This document shows positions 45,226 through 54,582 of a DNA stretch of 64,000 nucleotides, piece by piece. The stretch is from positions 1 to 64,000 of the forward strand of contig JAEINQ010000036.1 in assembly GCA_016342285.1 (NCBI GenBank). Reading direction: 5' to 3'. The position numbers were made by a program, and so were the translations under genes. This DNA comes from Desulfobacterales bacterium. GTDB taxonomy: Bacteria > Desulfobacterota > Desulfobacteria > Desulfobacterales > JAEINQ01. The first letter of the stretch is position 1; every line of letters begins with the position of its first letter. Under the pieces are notes generated by a model that was given only the letters and a program-made list of their open reading frames with translations, had not been told where the DNA came from and made no database searches.

Positions 45226-45316
45226 CAACAAACATTTTTGTCTGCGACGGTCTGCGTCTGTCCGCGGTTGGTAATAAAACGGGATCTGTTTTAACTTCAG
45301 TAAATTGACGTCATCG
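45226..45316 (-). repeat. Long dispersed repeat, copy 3 (inverted)
   Basis: Reverse complement matches copy 1 from CGATGACGTCAATTTACTGA to CGCAGACCGTCGCAGACAAA with several changes. The terminal hairpin is lost, except for TTTGTTGGTG. With copy 1 it brackets 43274-45063 in inverted orientation. Confidence 0.75.
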
Positions 45317-45376
45317 TAGTTACGAATGCATAAACTTGGCATGGGCCAAAAACCGAATTTCCAGGGGCACCCTTCG

Positions 45377-46378
45377 ATGATCCACCGAACCCGCGCAGAA
45401 CGACTCGATGCCGAGACCCTGCAACTGAAATGGGACAGCGATGCCCCGGGGACGACCGTGGCGGTCTATCGCGGGCCGACACCAACGCAGGCGGACATGA
45501 CCGCCCCGGTTGTCCGAACCACCGACCGCCAGGTCGCGGTCCGTGCTCCGGTGGCTGTTCCGGGCCGTCCCTGTTTCACCCTGATACCCGAAACGGGCCG
45601 TCCCGTCGTCGTGGCTGAGCGCCGTGTTCCCCTTCAGGGCTGCTTCAATTTCAGGGACCTGGGCGGGTATGGCACCGATTCCGGCCGACGCCTCAAATGG
45701 GGAAAAGTTTTCCGATCCGATGCCATGGCCCGGCTGACCGACCATGACCGTTTGACACTAAAGTCATTAGGCCTTCGGCTGGTCATCGATTTCAGGGCGC
45801 CTTCGGAAACCCAGCGCTCCCCGGACCGGCTTCCAGCCGACGGATCGGTGGACCGGGTACACCTGCCGGTGGTGCATGGTGACCTGGACTCCACGGTGGC
45901 GCTGGAAAGGGCTGCGGCCGGCGATCTGGCCTGGCTGACGCCGGACTTTATGACCCGGGGGTACCTGAACAATATCGAATCCTTTCCCCATGTTTGGGGT
46001 GCGGTGTTTCAACGTCTGGCAGACGGAGCCAGCCTTCCTGTGGCCTTTCACTGCAGTGCCGGTAAAGACCGGGCCGGTACCTGTGCCGCGCTGGTGTTAC
46101 TGGCCCTGGGTGTTCCCGAAGAAACGGTCGTGGCCGACCACGCCCTTTCCAATGTCTACATTCGGGACATTCTCCCCCAGCTCCACCAGCGGCTCCGTGG
46201 CCGGGGTATCGACCCCGAACCGCTCGCCGCCTATTTTCAGGCCCCGGAAACAGGCATCCGCGCCCTCATGGACCATATCCGCACCACTTACGGCTCTGCG
46301 CGGGACTACCTGGTTGGCCGTTGCCACGTGGCTGCAACGGACTTGGGTCTGCTGGAAAATGCACTGCTTGAAGATTGA
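45377..46378 (+). CDS. Tyrosine-protein phosphatase (Y_phosphatase3 type)
   Basis: This 333-residue cytoplasmic phosphatase has the P-loop CSAGKDRAG (Cys-x5-Arg) in FHCSAGKDRAGTCAALVLLALG. The strands NFRDLGGYGTDSGRRLKWGKVFRSDA and VIDFRAPSETQRSPD are typical of PF13350. The N-terminal 70 residues are a small beta-rich segment that other family members have. I chose ATG 45377, with AGGGG nine bases upstream; earlier ATGs at 45326 and 45341 lack ribosome sites. Could act on phosphotyrosine or phosphoinositide-like substrates; unknown. Confidence 0.87.
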   Translation: MIHRTRAERLDAETLQLKWDSDAPGTTVAVYRGPTPTQADMTAPVVRTTDRQVAVRAPVAVPGRPCFTLIPETGRPVVVAERRVPLQGCFNFRDLGGYGTDSGRRLKWGKVFRSDAMARLTDHDRLTLKSLGLRLVIDFRAPSETQRSPDRLPADGSVDRVHLPVVHGDLDSTVALERAAAGDLAWLTPDFMTRGYLNNIESFPHVWGAVFQRLADGASLPVAFHCSAGKDRAGTCAALVLLALGVPEETVVADHALSNVYIRDILPQLHQRLRGRGIDPEPLAAYFQAPETGIRALMDHIRTTYGSARDYLVGRCHVAATDLGLLENALLED

Positions 46379-46508
46379 TTTAACCGGACGGACACTTTAT
46401 AACCGGTTGCCGAGCCAAAAGTAACGTTCGATTTTTCTTTGTGCGCTTTGAAGCTTTTTAATTCCAAAGCGTTTTTTCAGACGCATCAATTGAAGGTAAC
46501 ACGAACAC

Positions 46509-46904
46509 ATGATTACGAACTTGCTCAACACGCCCATTGCCCTCGGTGTGGGGCTCGGTTTTGTCGCCGGGTCGTTTGGATACATCCTGGCCCGTTTCTG
46601 GATCCGACCGCTGCTATCCTATGGATCCATCAAACGGCAGATTGCCGCTGCCCTGGCCGCCGCCGGTTCAGCGGCTGAATCAAAGACCGGTCGGCCCGAT
46701 GTGGCCGTCCTGCGGCAAACCGCCGCGGCCCTGACCGACTGCTATAACGATACCCTGCCCAACTGGTACAAGCTGGCCCTGGCAAACCGCGACGAATCCC
46801 CGCTTGAGGCTGCCCGGCACCTCATGACGCTGGCCGACACCCGAAACACCGAGCATGCCGCCGACCGTATAGCAAAGGTTAAGGCCCATCTTAAAATAAC
46901 CTGA
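46509..46904 (+). CDS. Small membrane-anchored protein
   Basis: 131 residues with one or two helices at the N-terminus (NTPIALGVGLGFVAGSFGYILARFWI) and a cytoplasmic helical tail containing SYGSIKRQIAAALAAAG and YNDTLPNWYKLALANRD. GAAGG precedes the start. No family is recognised. Confidence 0.6.
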   Translation: MITNLLNTPIALGVGLGFVAGSFGYILARFWIRPLLSYGSIKRQIAAALAAAGSAAESKTGRPDVAVLRQTAAALTDCYNDTLPNWYKLALANRDESPLEAARHLMTLADTRNTEHAADRIAKVKAHLKIT

Positions 46905-47448
46905 GCATTGCAATTCGCGGTTGGAATACACGTCCTTTGGGCGTCAGAGGTAACTGGCGATGCTGAGACACCGATGTCGCCATTGCCTATAGTGAACTAA
47001 TCCGCCAGAGGCGGACAAGACGTTTGGAGTGAGTCCCGCCGGGGCGGGATTAGGAATTCTGCCTTTAAAAGGATTGTCGAATTTGGGATTATCGAATTGT
47101 CGAATTAAAGGAAGTCCGTCAATTCGCCAATTCGTTAATAAAAAAATGGTAGAGCGTAGCGACTCCTCGTTTATTATGAACCGCGGACGCTCGCAGACCG
47201 TCGCAGACAAGACGGCTTGTTGGCGATCGACCTGATCGCCAACAAATTCGCATCGCTTCGTGAAGGGTTCGACAGATCCGAAACAAGAAGGGGTGTCCTT
47301 TTACAACGTGCGCCCCGCAGGGCAACCTCTTTGGGCCGGCCAGGTCGGCCGGTTCAAAAAAGTCTGCGGGTGTCGGCGAGTGTCCGCGGTTAATACATGA
47401 TATCTCGCAGTAATTGTGTTTTCGAGCACTCAGGGAGATGAACCACCA
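46905..47448. other. Repeat-rich gap before hisE
   Basis: It holds a copy of the CACGTCC-type hairpin with AAGGAATTCTGCC-related repeat (46916-47165), and repeat copy 2 (47169-47245) with a partner at 47362-47395 in inverted sense. No gene is supported. Confidence 0.6.
47169..47245 (+). repeat. Long dispersed repeat, copy 2
   Basis: Starts TTTATTATGAACCGCGGACG and ends with the hairpin TTGTTGGCGATC-GACCT-GATCGCCAACAA. About 115 bases on, GTCTGCGGGTGTCGGCGAG then TGTCCGCGGTTAATA (47362-47395) is an inverted match to its left part, so the two may be ends of one element of about 230 bp. Confidence 0.75.
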
Positions 47449-47712
47449 ATGAAAACCTTTGAAAGTCTGTTTAAGGAACTCGGCGACAAAGCGGTCCGAA
47501 AGGACCCTGAATCAGGAACCGTTCGGGCACTGGACGCAGGCAAGCATGCCATCGGCAAGAAAATTATTGAGGAGGCCGCCGAGGTCTGGATGGCCGCCGA
47601 ATACGAGGGTCGGGAAAAGACCGCCGAGGAGATCTCCCAGCTTCTCTACCATGTTCAGGTCATGATGCTTGCCTGTGACCTTGAGCTGGAGGATGTTTAC
47701 AGATACCTGTGA
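47449..47712 (+). CDS. hisE: Phosphoribosyl-ATP pyrophosphatase
   Basis: The 87-residue HisE enzyme hydrolyses phosphoribosyl-ATP to phosphoribosyl-AMP in histidine biosynthesis. It has the MazG-like motifs [19 protein letters not shown] and [16 protein letters not shown], with acidic residues that bind Mg. Length is standard. It stands alone, away from other his genes. ATG at 47449 has AGGGAG upstream at 11 bases. Confidence 0.92.
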   Translation: MKTFESLFKELGDKAVRKDPESGTVRALDAGKHAIGKKIIEEAAEVWMAAEYEGREKTAEEISQLLYHVQVMMLACDLELEDVYRYL

Positions 47713-48061
47713 AAGAAGGTCTCGGTGAATTCTCAATGCCCAATGCTCAAGTGTGGCATCGCACCGCTCTGCCAATGGATGAAATTACCCGTGGGCATGA
47801 ACGTCATTGCATTATACAAACGATCAATTGATGGCAAGAAAAAGTCGGATAACGGCTTTTAGGAAGGCGGGTATACCTGCAGTTGTGAATTTGTAGATAA
47901 AATCACGTCAGCGATTTTTTCTATTTGAACAGATCGACATCAGATCTCCAATTCATCAGTATTCTGCATATCCTGTCTAAGAAGGTTTCTTTCGGATATG
48001 TGGCCACGCGCGGCGCGTGGCCTGGAATCGCTTTTTATGAACTTGAAAGCGGAACACCGGT
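47713..48061. other. Gap after hisE with repeat fragments
   Basis: Contains CAATGCTCAAGTGTGGCATCGC then ACCGCTCTGCCAATG (47738-47775), a fragment of the repeat that is also seen at 62752. Around 47895-47927 an AT-rich imperfect hairpin (AAAATCACGTCAGCGATTTT) may terminate transcription. Confidence 0.5.
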
Positions 48062-49453
48062 CTACTCAAGAGCAACGAGAATCTTTCCCGTGCTGGCATC
48101 CAGGTCTGCCTGGGCCCGTCGAAGTGAGGCCCGGGCCAGGGCCAGCCTTCCCCGGGCCTGGGTGAGGTCGCGCTGGGCCTCATTGAGGCGGACCAGGGCG
48201 GTCTGGCCCGAGGCATATTCTTTTTCCACCAGGTCCCGGTTTTGCTTTACCAGGGCTGCATTGGCCGTTTGCAGGGATAGCTGCGCCTGGGCGGCGGACA
48301 GGGCGGAAAGGGCCTTTTGCACGTCCGAGGCGACGTTGATTTCGGCCGATGCCAGGTTCTTTTCGGCCTCGGCAACCCTCCGCTTTGCCTCGGAAAGCCT
48401 GGCGCGGTGCAGCCCTCCGGAAAAGAGATTGACGTTCAGATAGACCCCGACGCTGTCCCCCAAATCGCCGTCTTCAAAGTCGGCGCTGTTGGACCGGTCG
48501 CCGTCAAAGGATCCGGCGAGTTGAACCGAGGGAAGGAAATCGGCCCGGGCCGTTCCGATGCCGGCTTCGGCCTGTTTGAGTGCAAACCGGCTCTGGCGGG
48601 TGTCGGGGCGATGGGCCAGGGCATAGTCGATCAGCGGGGCGGCCTCGGGGCGCACCATGTCCGGTTCGGATTCGGGGGCAAGGGGGGCCAGTTCGATGGA
48701 TGGGGGAAGATGCGCGTCGGGGATGCCCATCAGGACGGCCAGGCCGATGCGGGCGGTTCGGTAATCCGCTTCGGCATTGATTCGTTCGGACCGGGCTGCA
48801 TTGACCTGGATCTGGAAATTGAGCACATCACTCAGGGACCCGGTGCCGACACGCTGCCGGGTGCGGGCCTCCTGGAGTTGACGCTGGTTGAAGGCTTCGC
48901 CGGCTTCGGCGATGGCGATGTTTTCCCGGGCCAGTTGCGCGCCGTAATAGCCCTGCGCCACCGAGGCGAGCAGCAGCCGGCGGGTTTCATCCCGTGAAGC
49001 CGCGCTCTGCTCCTTGCCCCACCGGGCCTGGGCTGTGGCAAAATGCCGGCGGAACCCGTCAAACAGGGTCCAGGTGGCGGTTAGTTTGGCCGAATAGAAG
49101 TCTTCCGGATCGTCGATGGTAGCGGTTGGCGATCCGATGGCCCTGGCCGTGGCCAGGTTGGCGGCATGGGCGTTGTCTGACAGGCGTTTGTGGGTGGCTG
49201 AGGCAGTCGCGTCGACAGAGGGCAGATAGGCTGCCTGGGCCTGGCTCACTTTTTCGGCGGCCTGGCCGACCCGCTCTCCGGCAGCCGCCAGCGACGGGTT
49301 GTCGGCCAGGGCCATACGCTGGGCCGTGGCCAGGTCCAGGCGGGTCAAGGCTTCCAAATTGATGCCGGTGCCGGTGTCCGCAGCCTGTGCCGTTGTCGCC
49401 AGGGCCATACCGAGGATCAAAAGGGCCGAAAATCCCAATGGTTTGAAAGTCAT
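48062..49453 (-). CDS. TolC-family outer-membrane efflux protein (second system)
   Basis: This 463-residue outer-membrane factor has a signal peptide (MTFKPLGFSALLILGMALATTAQA then ADTGTG). The OEP repeats are clear (RVGQAAEKVSQAQAAYLPSVD; VYLNVNLFSGGLHRARLSEAKRRVAEAEKNL). It lies nearly 500 bases downstream of the second RND pump gene with the tandem array between. It may be in the same transcript or have its own promoter. It lacks a lipobox. Confidence 0.92.
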   Translation of the reverse strand: MTFKPLGFSALLILGMALATTAQAADTGTGINLEALTRLDLATAQRMALADNPSLAAAGERVGQAAEKVSQAQAAYLPSVDATASATHKRLSDNAHAANLATARAIGSPTATIDDPEDFYSAKLTATWTLFDGFRRHFATAQARWGKEQSAASRDETRRLLLASVAQGYYGAQLARENIAIAEAGEAFNQRQLQEARTRQRVGTGSLSDVLNFQIQVNAARSERINAEADYRTARIGLAVLMGIPDAHLPPSIELAPLAPESEPDMVRPEAAPLIDYALAHRPDTRQSRFALKQAEAGIGTARADFLPSVQLAGSFDGDRSNSADFEDGDLGDSVGVYLNVNLFSGGLHRARLSEAKRRVAEAEKNLASAEINVASDVQKALSALSAAQAQLSLQTANAALVKQNRDLVEKEYASGQTALVRLNEAQRDLTQARGRLALARASLRRAQADLDASTGKILVALE

Positions 49454-49664
49454 GGTCTCTTCTCTTCCGTTTTAATTCGAAGTAGGAATCCACGTCTATT
49501 GAACGTGGTCAGAGATAACTGGTTATGTCGAAACACCGATGCTGCCAGTGACAGAAGTGAACGCAGCTTAGAGTGAGCTAAAGTTAAGGAATCCTGCCCA
49601 TTATAAAAAACCGATGGAGCGTGGCGACGCCTCAAATTTGATGCACTTGTAAAAGACAATTTTT

Positions 49665-49736
49665 CACCACGAACACGAAGAGTCCGTAACAATCTATAAT
49701 GATTTAAAATTCGTGAGCTTCGTGCTCTTCGTGGTT
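49665..49736. repeat. ACCACGAAC / GTTCGTGGT inverted repeat
   Basis: CACCACGAACACGAAGAG at the left is matched by GTGCTCTTCGTGGTTA at the right. The same element is at 60890-60972 and in part at about 8440-8470. Confidence 0.65.
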
Positions 49737-49805
49737 AATTAAAAAAGTTTGGCATATGGTGGCTTTTTATGAGACGCTCACAATCCGCCAATCCGCCAAT
49801 TCAAT

Positions 49806-49945
49806 CATCCAGCATCCAGCATCCAGCATCGAGCATCGAGCATCCAGCATCCAGCATCCAGCATCGAGCATCGAGCATCCAGCATCCAGCATCCAGCATC
49901 CAGCATCAAGCATCCAGCATCCAGCATCCAGCATCCAGCATCGAG
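49806..49945. repeat. 7-bp tandem array of 20 units
   Basis: Twenty units of CATCCAG, with CATCGAG and CATCAAG variants (140 bp). It ends five bases before the stop codon of the RND gene (49951-49953 on the minus strand), so it lies in the 3' untranslated part or between pump and TolC gene. Confidence 0.9.
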
Positions 49946-49950
49946 TCTCT

Positions 49951-52900
49951 CTAGTTGCCCAATTCCGGATCGACCTTGTAATCCGGCGGCAGGGCGATGC
50001 GGGCCGGCTTCGGGGCCTCCTCTCCCATGAGGTCGAGGTGGCGGTGGCGGGCCGGTTCCACGTCTTCGCGATTGGGCCATTGGCCGGTTCGAAGCCGGGT
50101 TGGAATCCGGCGAAAATCGTTGACAATCACCAGCAGACTCGGGATCAGCACCAGGGTCAGTACCGTGGCAAAGGCCACGCCGGCGGCCATGGACAGGGCC
50201 ATGGGGATGAGAAACCTGGCCTGGAGGTTGGTTTCAACGATCATGGGGGCCAGCCCGCCGATGGTGGAGAGCGAGGTCAGGAAGACGGCCCGGAACCGCC
50301 GGCGACCGCCGGAGATGATGGCCTCGAAAAAGGGCATCCCTTCGGCCATATTTTCGTTGATCCGTTCGATGAGCACGATGGCGTCGTTGACCACCACCCC
50401 GGTCAGGGCCACCATGCCGAAGATGCTCATGATGGACATGTCGTATCCCAGGACGAGGTGGCCGATGATGGCCCCGATGATGCCGAAGGGGATGGTGAAC
50501 ATAATGACAAAGGGCTGGACGTACGAACGGAACATGGTGGCCACGATGATGAAAATTCCCAGGACAGCCATGGGAAAGCCCACATAGAGGCTGGCAAAGG
50601 ACTCGCGCATCTTCTTCTGCTCCCCCTGAAGGGCCACGCGAACCCCGGGATAACGGGCTTCGAGTTCCGGAAAGAAACCGCTGGAGAGTTCAGCGAAGAT
50701 TTCGTTGGCATTGGTCCGGTTGGAGTCCACCGCCGCGCTCACCGCCACCCGGCGCATGCCGTCGGTCCGGGTGATGGTGGAATAGCCAGGCTCGAAGCGC
50801 ACCTCGGCCACTGAAAGCAGGGGGATCTCGTGGCCGCCGGCCGTTCGGATGCGGATCTTTTCCAGGTCGGAGATTTGGCGGCGCTCGTCTGCCGCGTAAC
50901 GCACCTTGACCCGGATGTCGTCCCGGCCCCGCTGCAGGCGCAGCGCCTCACTGCCATAATAGCCGGAATAGAGTTGGCTGGCCAGGTCGTTTACGGTTAG
51001 CCCCAGCCCGCGGGCCTCGGGCTTTAAGGTCAGACGCATCTCATTTTTTCCCGGAGAAAAATCCGAGCGGATCTGGTAGACCCCGTCGAACTGGCCCAGC
51101 CGGGCCATCAACTCATCTGATGCGGCCAGAATTCTGCCCATGTCATGGCCCTGGAGCCAGACTTCGATGGGCGCTCCCGGGGGGCCTGCGGCCATGCCGC
51201 TAAAGGTCAGGGACTTGACGCCGGGAATCCGGCCGACCTCTTTTTCCCAGGCCACCATCAGGTCCTTGGCGTGAATGCCCCGGAATTCGGATTCGAGTAA
51301 AATGGCCTGGACCGATCCCACATGGGGACCGCGCTTGGGGATTCCTTCCAGTGTCTGCCCCACCAGGGTCAACCGGGATTCGACCAGGGGGGCGCCGGAT
51401 CGGGTCTTGGACTTTTCAGCCAGACGCAGCAGGGCCGACTCGATTTTTTCCACGCCCCGACGGGTCACCGCCGGCGGGGTCCCGTCGGGAAATTCCACGT
51501 GGGAGGTGATGACGAACCCGTCGACTTCCGGAAAGACCTCGAATTTGAGGATACCGCCGCGGACCAGCCCAACGGTGAGCAACAGGACGGCCATGGCAAT
51601 GCACAGGGATACATAGCGCCAGTTCAGGGCCTTTTTGAGAAAAGGCGAATAGATCCGGGCAACGAACCACTCCATGCCGCTGCTGGTCATGCGTTGGACC
51701 ACTTCCAGCCGTCGGATCAGGCGGTCACCGCCGCGGCCCTCCCCGTTGGGGTCTGGCAGATGGCTCAGATGGGCCGGGAGCAGGATCAGGCACTCCACCA
51801 GGGAGACGGCCAGGCAGGCGATGACCACCACCGGCAAAATGGCGATGAATTTTCCCATGATGCCGCCCACGTAAGCCAGGGGAACAAAGGCCACGATGGT
51901 GGTGAGCACGGCGGCGATCACCGGCATGCCGACTTCGACCACGCCGTCGACGGCAGCCCGAAGCGGCGGTTTACCGTTTTTGCGGTGGACGTAAATGGCC
52001 TCTCCCACCACGATGGCATCGTCCACCACGATCCCGAGCACCATGATGAAGCCGAACAGGGAAATCATGTTGATGGTGCCGCCCATGGCCCAGACAATGG
52101 CCAGTGCCCCGGCAATGGAGATGGGGATCCCCATACCGCTCCAGAAACTGAGCCGGGCCGACAGAAACATCCACAGCAGGGCAAAGACGATGGACAGGCC
52201 GATGATCCCGTTCTTGACCAGCAGGTTGATGCGGTCCCGGAGCATGTCGGTGTTGTCGTAGAGGACCTGGAGATTGGCGCCCTGGGGCAGTTGACCCTGT
52301 TTTTCGGCGACAAAGCGCTGCACGGCTTTGCTGATGACCAGGGAATCCTCCTCCTTGGTCTTGTAAACGATGAGCATCACCGCCGGCGCTCCGTTGATGG
52401 TGGCCGAAATGGGGTCTTCCTCGAACCCGTCCTTGATGACAGCCAGCCGGTCCAGGGTGATGATCTCGCCGTCCGGTCTGGCCACGACCACGATGCCGGC
52501 CATCTCCTTGCCGGTGTATTTTCGGCCCATGGTCCGGACGCGGATCTCTTCTCCCTCGGTGCGAAGGGTGCCGCCGGCCTGGTTCAGGTTGCTGCGCCGG
52601 ACCGCGCCGGTGACCTGGGCGAAGGTCAGACCGTATTCGCGCAGCCGTTCTTCGCTGACCTCCACGGCGATCTCGTATTCCCGGGTGCCGAAGGAGGCCA
52701 CCTGGGTGACTTCGGGGATCTGCTGGATTTCATCCTTGAGCCGTTCGGACCATTCCTTGAGCCTCCGTTCATCCATCTTGCCGGAGAGATAGAGCAGGAT
52801 GACCGAGTCCTTATGGATGAGTTCGGAGATGATCGGCGATTCAGCATCCACGGGGAAGGTGGATATGGCATCCACCTTGCTCCGGACTTTGTCCAGGACG

Positions 52901-53211
52901 TCTTTCACCTCGTAGTCTTCGCGGACCTCTACGATGACGCTGGCGCCGCCTTCGTTGGAGTGGGTGGTGACCTGCTTGATCCCTTCGACCCCCTCAACGG
53001 CTTCTTCGATCTTCTGGCTGATCCCTTCCTCCACCTCCTCGGGGTCGGCGCCGGGATAGAGGACGCTGATGGTGATCATGTCCAGGGAGAACTCGGGGAA
53101 GGTTTCCCGAACCATGGAGATGGTGGCAAAGAATCCGGCCGTGAAGATCATCAGCAGAACGATGTTGGCAAACACGGTGTTGCGGGCAAATGCGGCCAGT
53201 ATTTTTCTCAT
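49951..53211 (-). CDS. RND efflux permease (HAE1-like), second system
   Basis: This 1086-residue proton-driven pump has the classic layout of two membrane bundles with periplasmic domains. TM1 is NTVFANIVLLMIFTAGFFATI. TM4 reads VLGIVVDDAIVVGE, with the paired Asp-Asp kept. The N-terminal half has ADPEEVEEGISQKIEEAVEGV. The second bundle and VNDAIVLIERINE agree with an HAE1-type pump. It follows the adaptor gene by 15 bases. Substrate not known. Confidence 0.93.
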   Translation of the reverse strand: MRKILAAFARNTVFANIVLLMIFTAGFFATISMVRETFPEFSLDMITISVLYPGADPEEVEEGISQKIEEAVEGVEGIKQVTTHSNEGGASVIVEVREDYEVKDVLDKVRSKVDAISTFPVDAESPIISELIHKDSVILLYLSGKMDERRLKEWSERLKDEIQQIPEVTQVASFGTREYEIAVEVSEERLREYGLTFAQVTGAVRRSNLNQAGGTLRTEGEEIRVRTMGRKYTGKEMAGIVVVARPDGEIITLDRLAVIKDGFEEDPISATINGAPAVMLIVYKTKEEDSLVISKAVQRFVAEKQGQLPQGANLQVLYDNTDMLRDRINLLVKNGIIGLSIVFALLWMFLSARLSFWSGMGIPISIAGALAIVWAMGGTINMISLFGFIMVLGIVVDDAIVVGEAIYVHRKNGKPPLRAAVDGVVEVGMPVIAAVLTTIVAFVPLAYVGGIMGKFIAILPVVVIACLAVSLVECLILLPAHLSHLPDPNGEGRGGDRLIRRLEVVQRMTSSGMEWFVARIYSPFLKKALNWRYVSLCIAMAVLLLTVGLVRGGILKFEVFPEVDGFVITSHVEFPDGTPPAVTRRGVEKIESALLRLAEKSKTRSGAPLVESRLTLVGQTLEGIPKRGPHVGSVQAILLESEFRGIHAKDLMVAWEKEVGRIPGVKSLTFSGMAAGPPGAPIEVWLQGHDMGRILAASDELMARLGQFDGVYQIRSDFSPGKNEMRLTLKPEARGLGLTVNDLASQLYSGYYGSEALRLQRGRDDIRVKVRYAADERRQISDLEKIRIRTAGGHEIPLLSVAEVRFEPGYSTITRTDGMRRVAVSAAVDSNRTNANEIFAELSSGFFPELEARYPGVRVALQGEQKKMRESFASLYVGFPMAVLGIFIIVATMFRSYVQPFVIMFTIPFGIIGAIIGHLVLGYDMSIMSIFGMVALTGVVVNDAIVLIERINENMAEGMPFFEAIISGGRRRFRAVFLTSLSTIGGLAPMIVETNLQARFLIPMALSMAAGVAFATVLTLVLIPSLLVIVNDFRRIPTRLRTGQWPNREDVEPARHRHLDLMGEEAPKPARIALPPDYKVDPELGN

Positions 53212-53226
53212 GATGGACTCGTTGGG

Positions 53227-54561
53227 TTACGATGTTTTCTGGGCGATATCGAGCAGGGCGTTTTCCAGGGGATCCACCAGCCGGGTGGTGATGATCCGAT
53301 CTCCGGCGGCAAGGCCCGCGGAGACCAGGACTTCGTCTCCCTGGACATGGGCCACTTCCACGGCAACGGTTTTCAGGCGGTTGTCCACGGCGACATACGC
53401 GGTGTTTTGAAAACTCACGGCCCACCGGGGGAGCCGGATCACATTGTCAAGGGTTCGGCCCGGGATTTGAACCCGGCAGAACATCCCTTCCACCAGGGGG
53501 AGGGCGCCGGCCCGGTTTGGGGCCGCCTGATGGGCTGACACGCGGACCGCCACGGTGATCGTGCGGGTGATCTGGTCGAATGTGACCACCCGGTCAAGCC
53601 GCCCGGTCCAGACATGGTTGGCGCTGTCTTCGGTCCAGGCAATGGTGCAGTCCACCGGCTCCAGGCTGCTAAACCACGCACCGTCGCCCTGGGGCCGCTG
53701 GTCGGTGAAGCGTAACCAGCGCCGCAGGTCCCGGCTGTCCAGCGGGACTTTGATTTCCAGCATGGCATCGTTGGCCAGGACAAGGGCTTTAAGGCCGGGA
53801 GAGACATATTGCCCCTGTTCGACGGCCACGGATGTGATTCGTCCGTCAAAGGGCGCCCGCACGTCGCAGCGGGCCAGGTTTGCGTCGGCCTTTTCCAACT
53901 GGGCCCGGGCCGAGGTCAGGTTGTTTTGGGCCTCGCGGATTTGAATGGGGTAGACGGCCACGGCTTTGGCCATTTGGTCGGCCTGATCGGCTACGGCATT
54001 GGACTGCTGTTCGGCGGCATCGACATTGGACCGGGTGCCCACACTGTCCTCTTCAAAAAGACGACGCTTGCGCATGAATTCGGCCTGGGCCAGATCCCGG
54101 CTGCGCTCGAGGGTGATCAGCCGGGCCTTGTCCAGTTCATACTGACGGCCGAGACGCTCCACGGTGTTCTCCCAGAGCCGGACGCCGGCCAGGGCATTGT
54201 CCCGATTGGCCCGATAGTCGGTGGGGTCGATGCGAAAGAGCAAGTCGCCCCGGGAGACGGTCATGCCGACCTCCAGGGATCGGTGGACAACCGTCAACTT
54301 GCCCGCGACTTCGGGCGAGATGGTCACGATGTCCACGGGGCGGGCCTCGCCGAAGCCGGCAATGGCAATCTGGACCGATTCGGGCGCTGCCCGTACCACT
54401 TCTACACGGATGGCTCGCTCCTCGGATCTGGCCTCAGCCGGCGGTTTTTTCATGGCTGCCAGTGCGATCATGCCGCCGGCGCCCGCGGCCAGAATGACCA
54501 GGCACAGGGCGACTCTTCTGGACACATCCTTCATTCGTCCGGAACTCTTTGTCTTTTCCAT
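53227..54561 (-). CDS. RND adaptor (membrane fusion protein), second system
   Basis: This 444-residue adaptor has one N-terminal helix (RVALCLVILAAGAGGMIALAA), then the biotinyl-lipoyl domain (VVHRSLEVGMTVSRGDLLFRID) and a long hairpin (VKETRSR-like; ANRDNALAGVRLWENTVERL onward), then CDVRAPFDGRITSVAVEQGQYV. The adaptor carries pump-to-channel contact. It lies 21 bases after MarR and 15 bases before the pump. Confidence 0.9.
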   Translation of the reverse strand: MEKTKSSGRMKDVSRRVALCLVILAAGAGGMIALAAMKKPPAEARSEERAIRVEVVRAAPESVQIAIAGFGEARPVDIVTISPEVAGKLTVVHRSLEVGMTVSRGDLLFRIDPTDYRANRDNALAGVRLWENTVERLGRQYELDKARLITLERSRDLAQAEFMRKRRLFEEDSVGTRSNVDAAEQQSNAVADQADQMAKAVAVYPIQIREAQNNLTSARAQLEKADANLARCDVRAPFDGRITSVAVEQGQYVSPGLKALVLANDAMLEIKVPLDSRDLRRWLRFTDQRPQGDGAWFSSLEPVDCTIAWTEDSANHVWTGRLDRVVTFDQITRTITVAVRVSAHQAAPNRAGALPLVEGMFCRVQIPGRTLDNVIRLPRWAVSFQNTAYVAVDNRLKTVAVEVAHVQGDEVLVSAGLAAGDRIITTRLVDPLENALLDIAQKTS

Positions 54562-54582
54562 TTTTCCACCTTCGGACCCAAT

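Larger units (their letters stand above)
49454..49950. other. Gap between efflux genes: composite repeat and 7-bp array
   Basis: The region contains a GAATCCACGTC hairpin with AAGGAATCCTGCC repeat (49483-49632), an ACCACGAA inverted repeat (49665-49736) and the 7-bp array (49806-49945). No gene is supported. Confidence 0.65.

Noticed and set aside
49806..49945. CRISPR array
   Set aside because: Units are 7 bp with no spacers and no cas genes are near; it is a microsatellite.
51322..53538. Very long open frame (738 codons) on the plus strand opposite the second RND pump
   Set aside because: It is antisense to a clear pump and adaptor gene, has low-complexity His/Gly/Asp-rich composition from GC-rich codon shadow, and no ribosome site or family motif.
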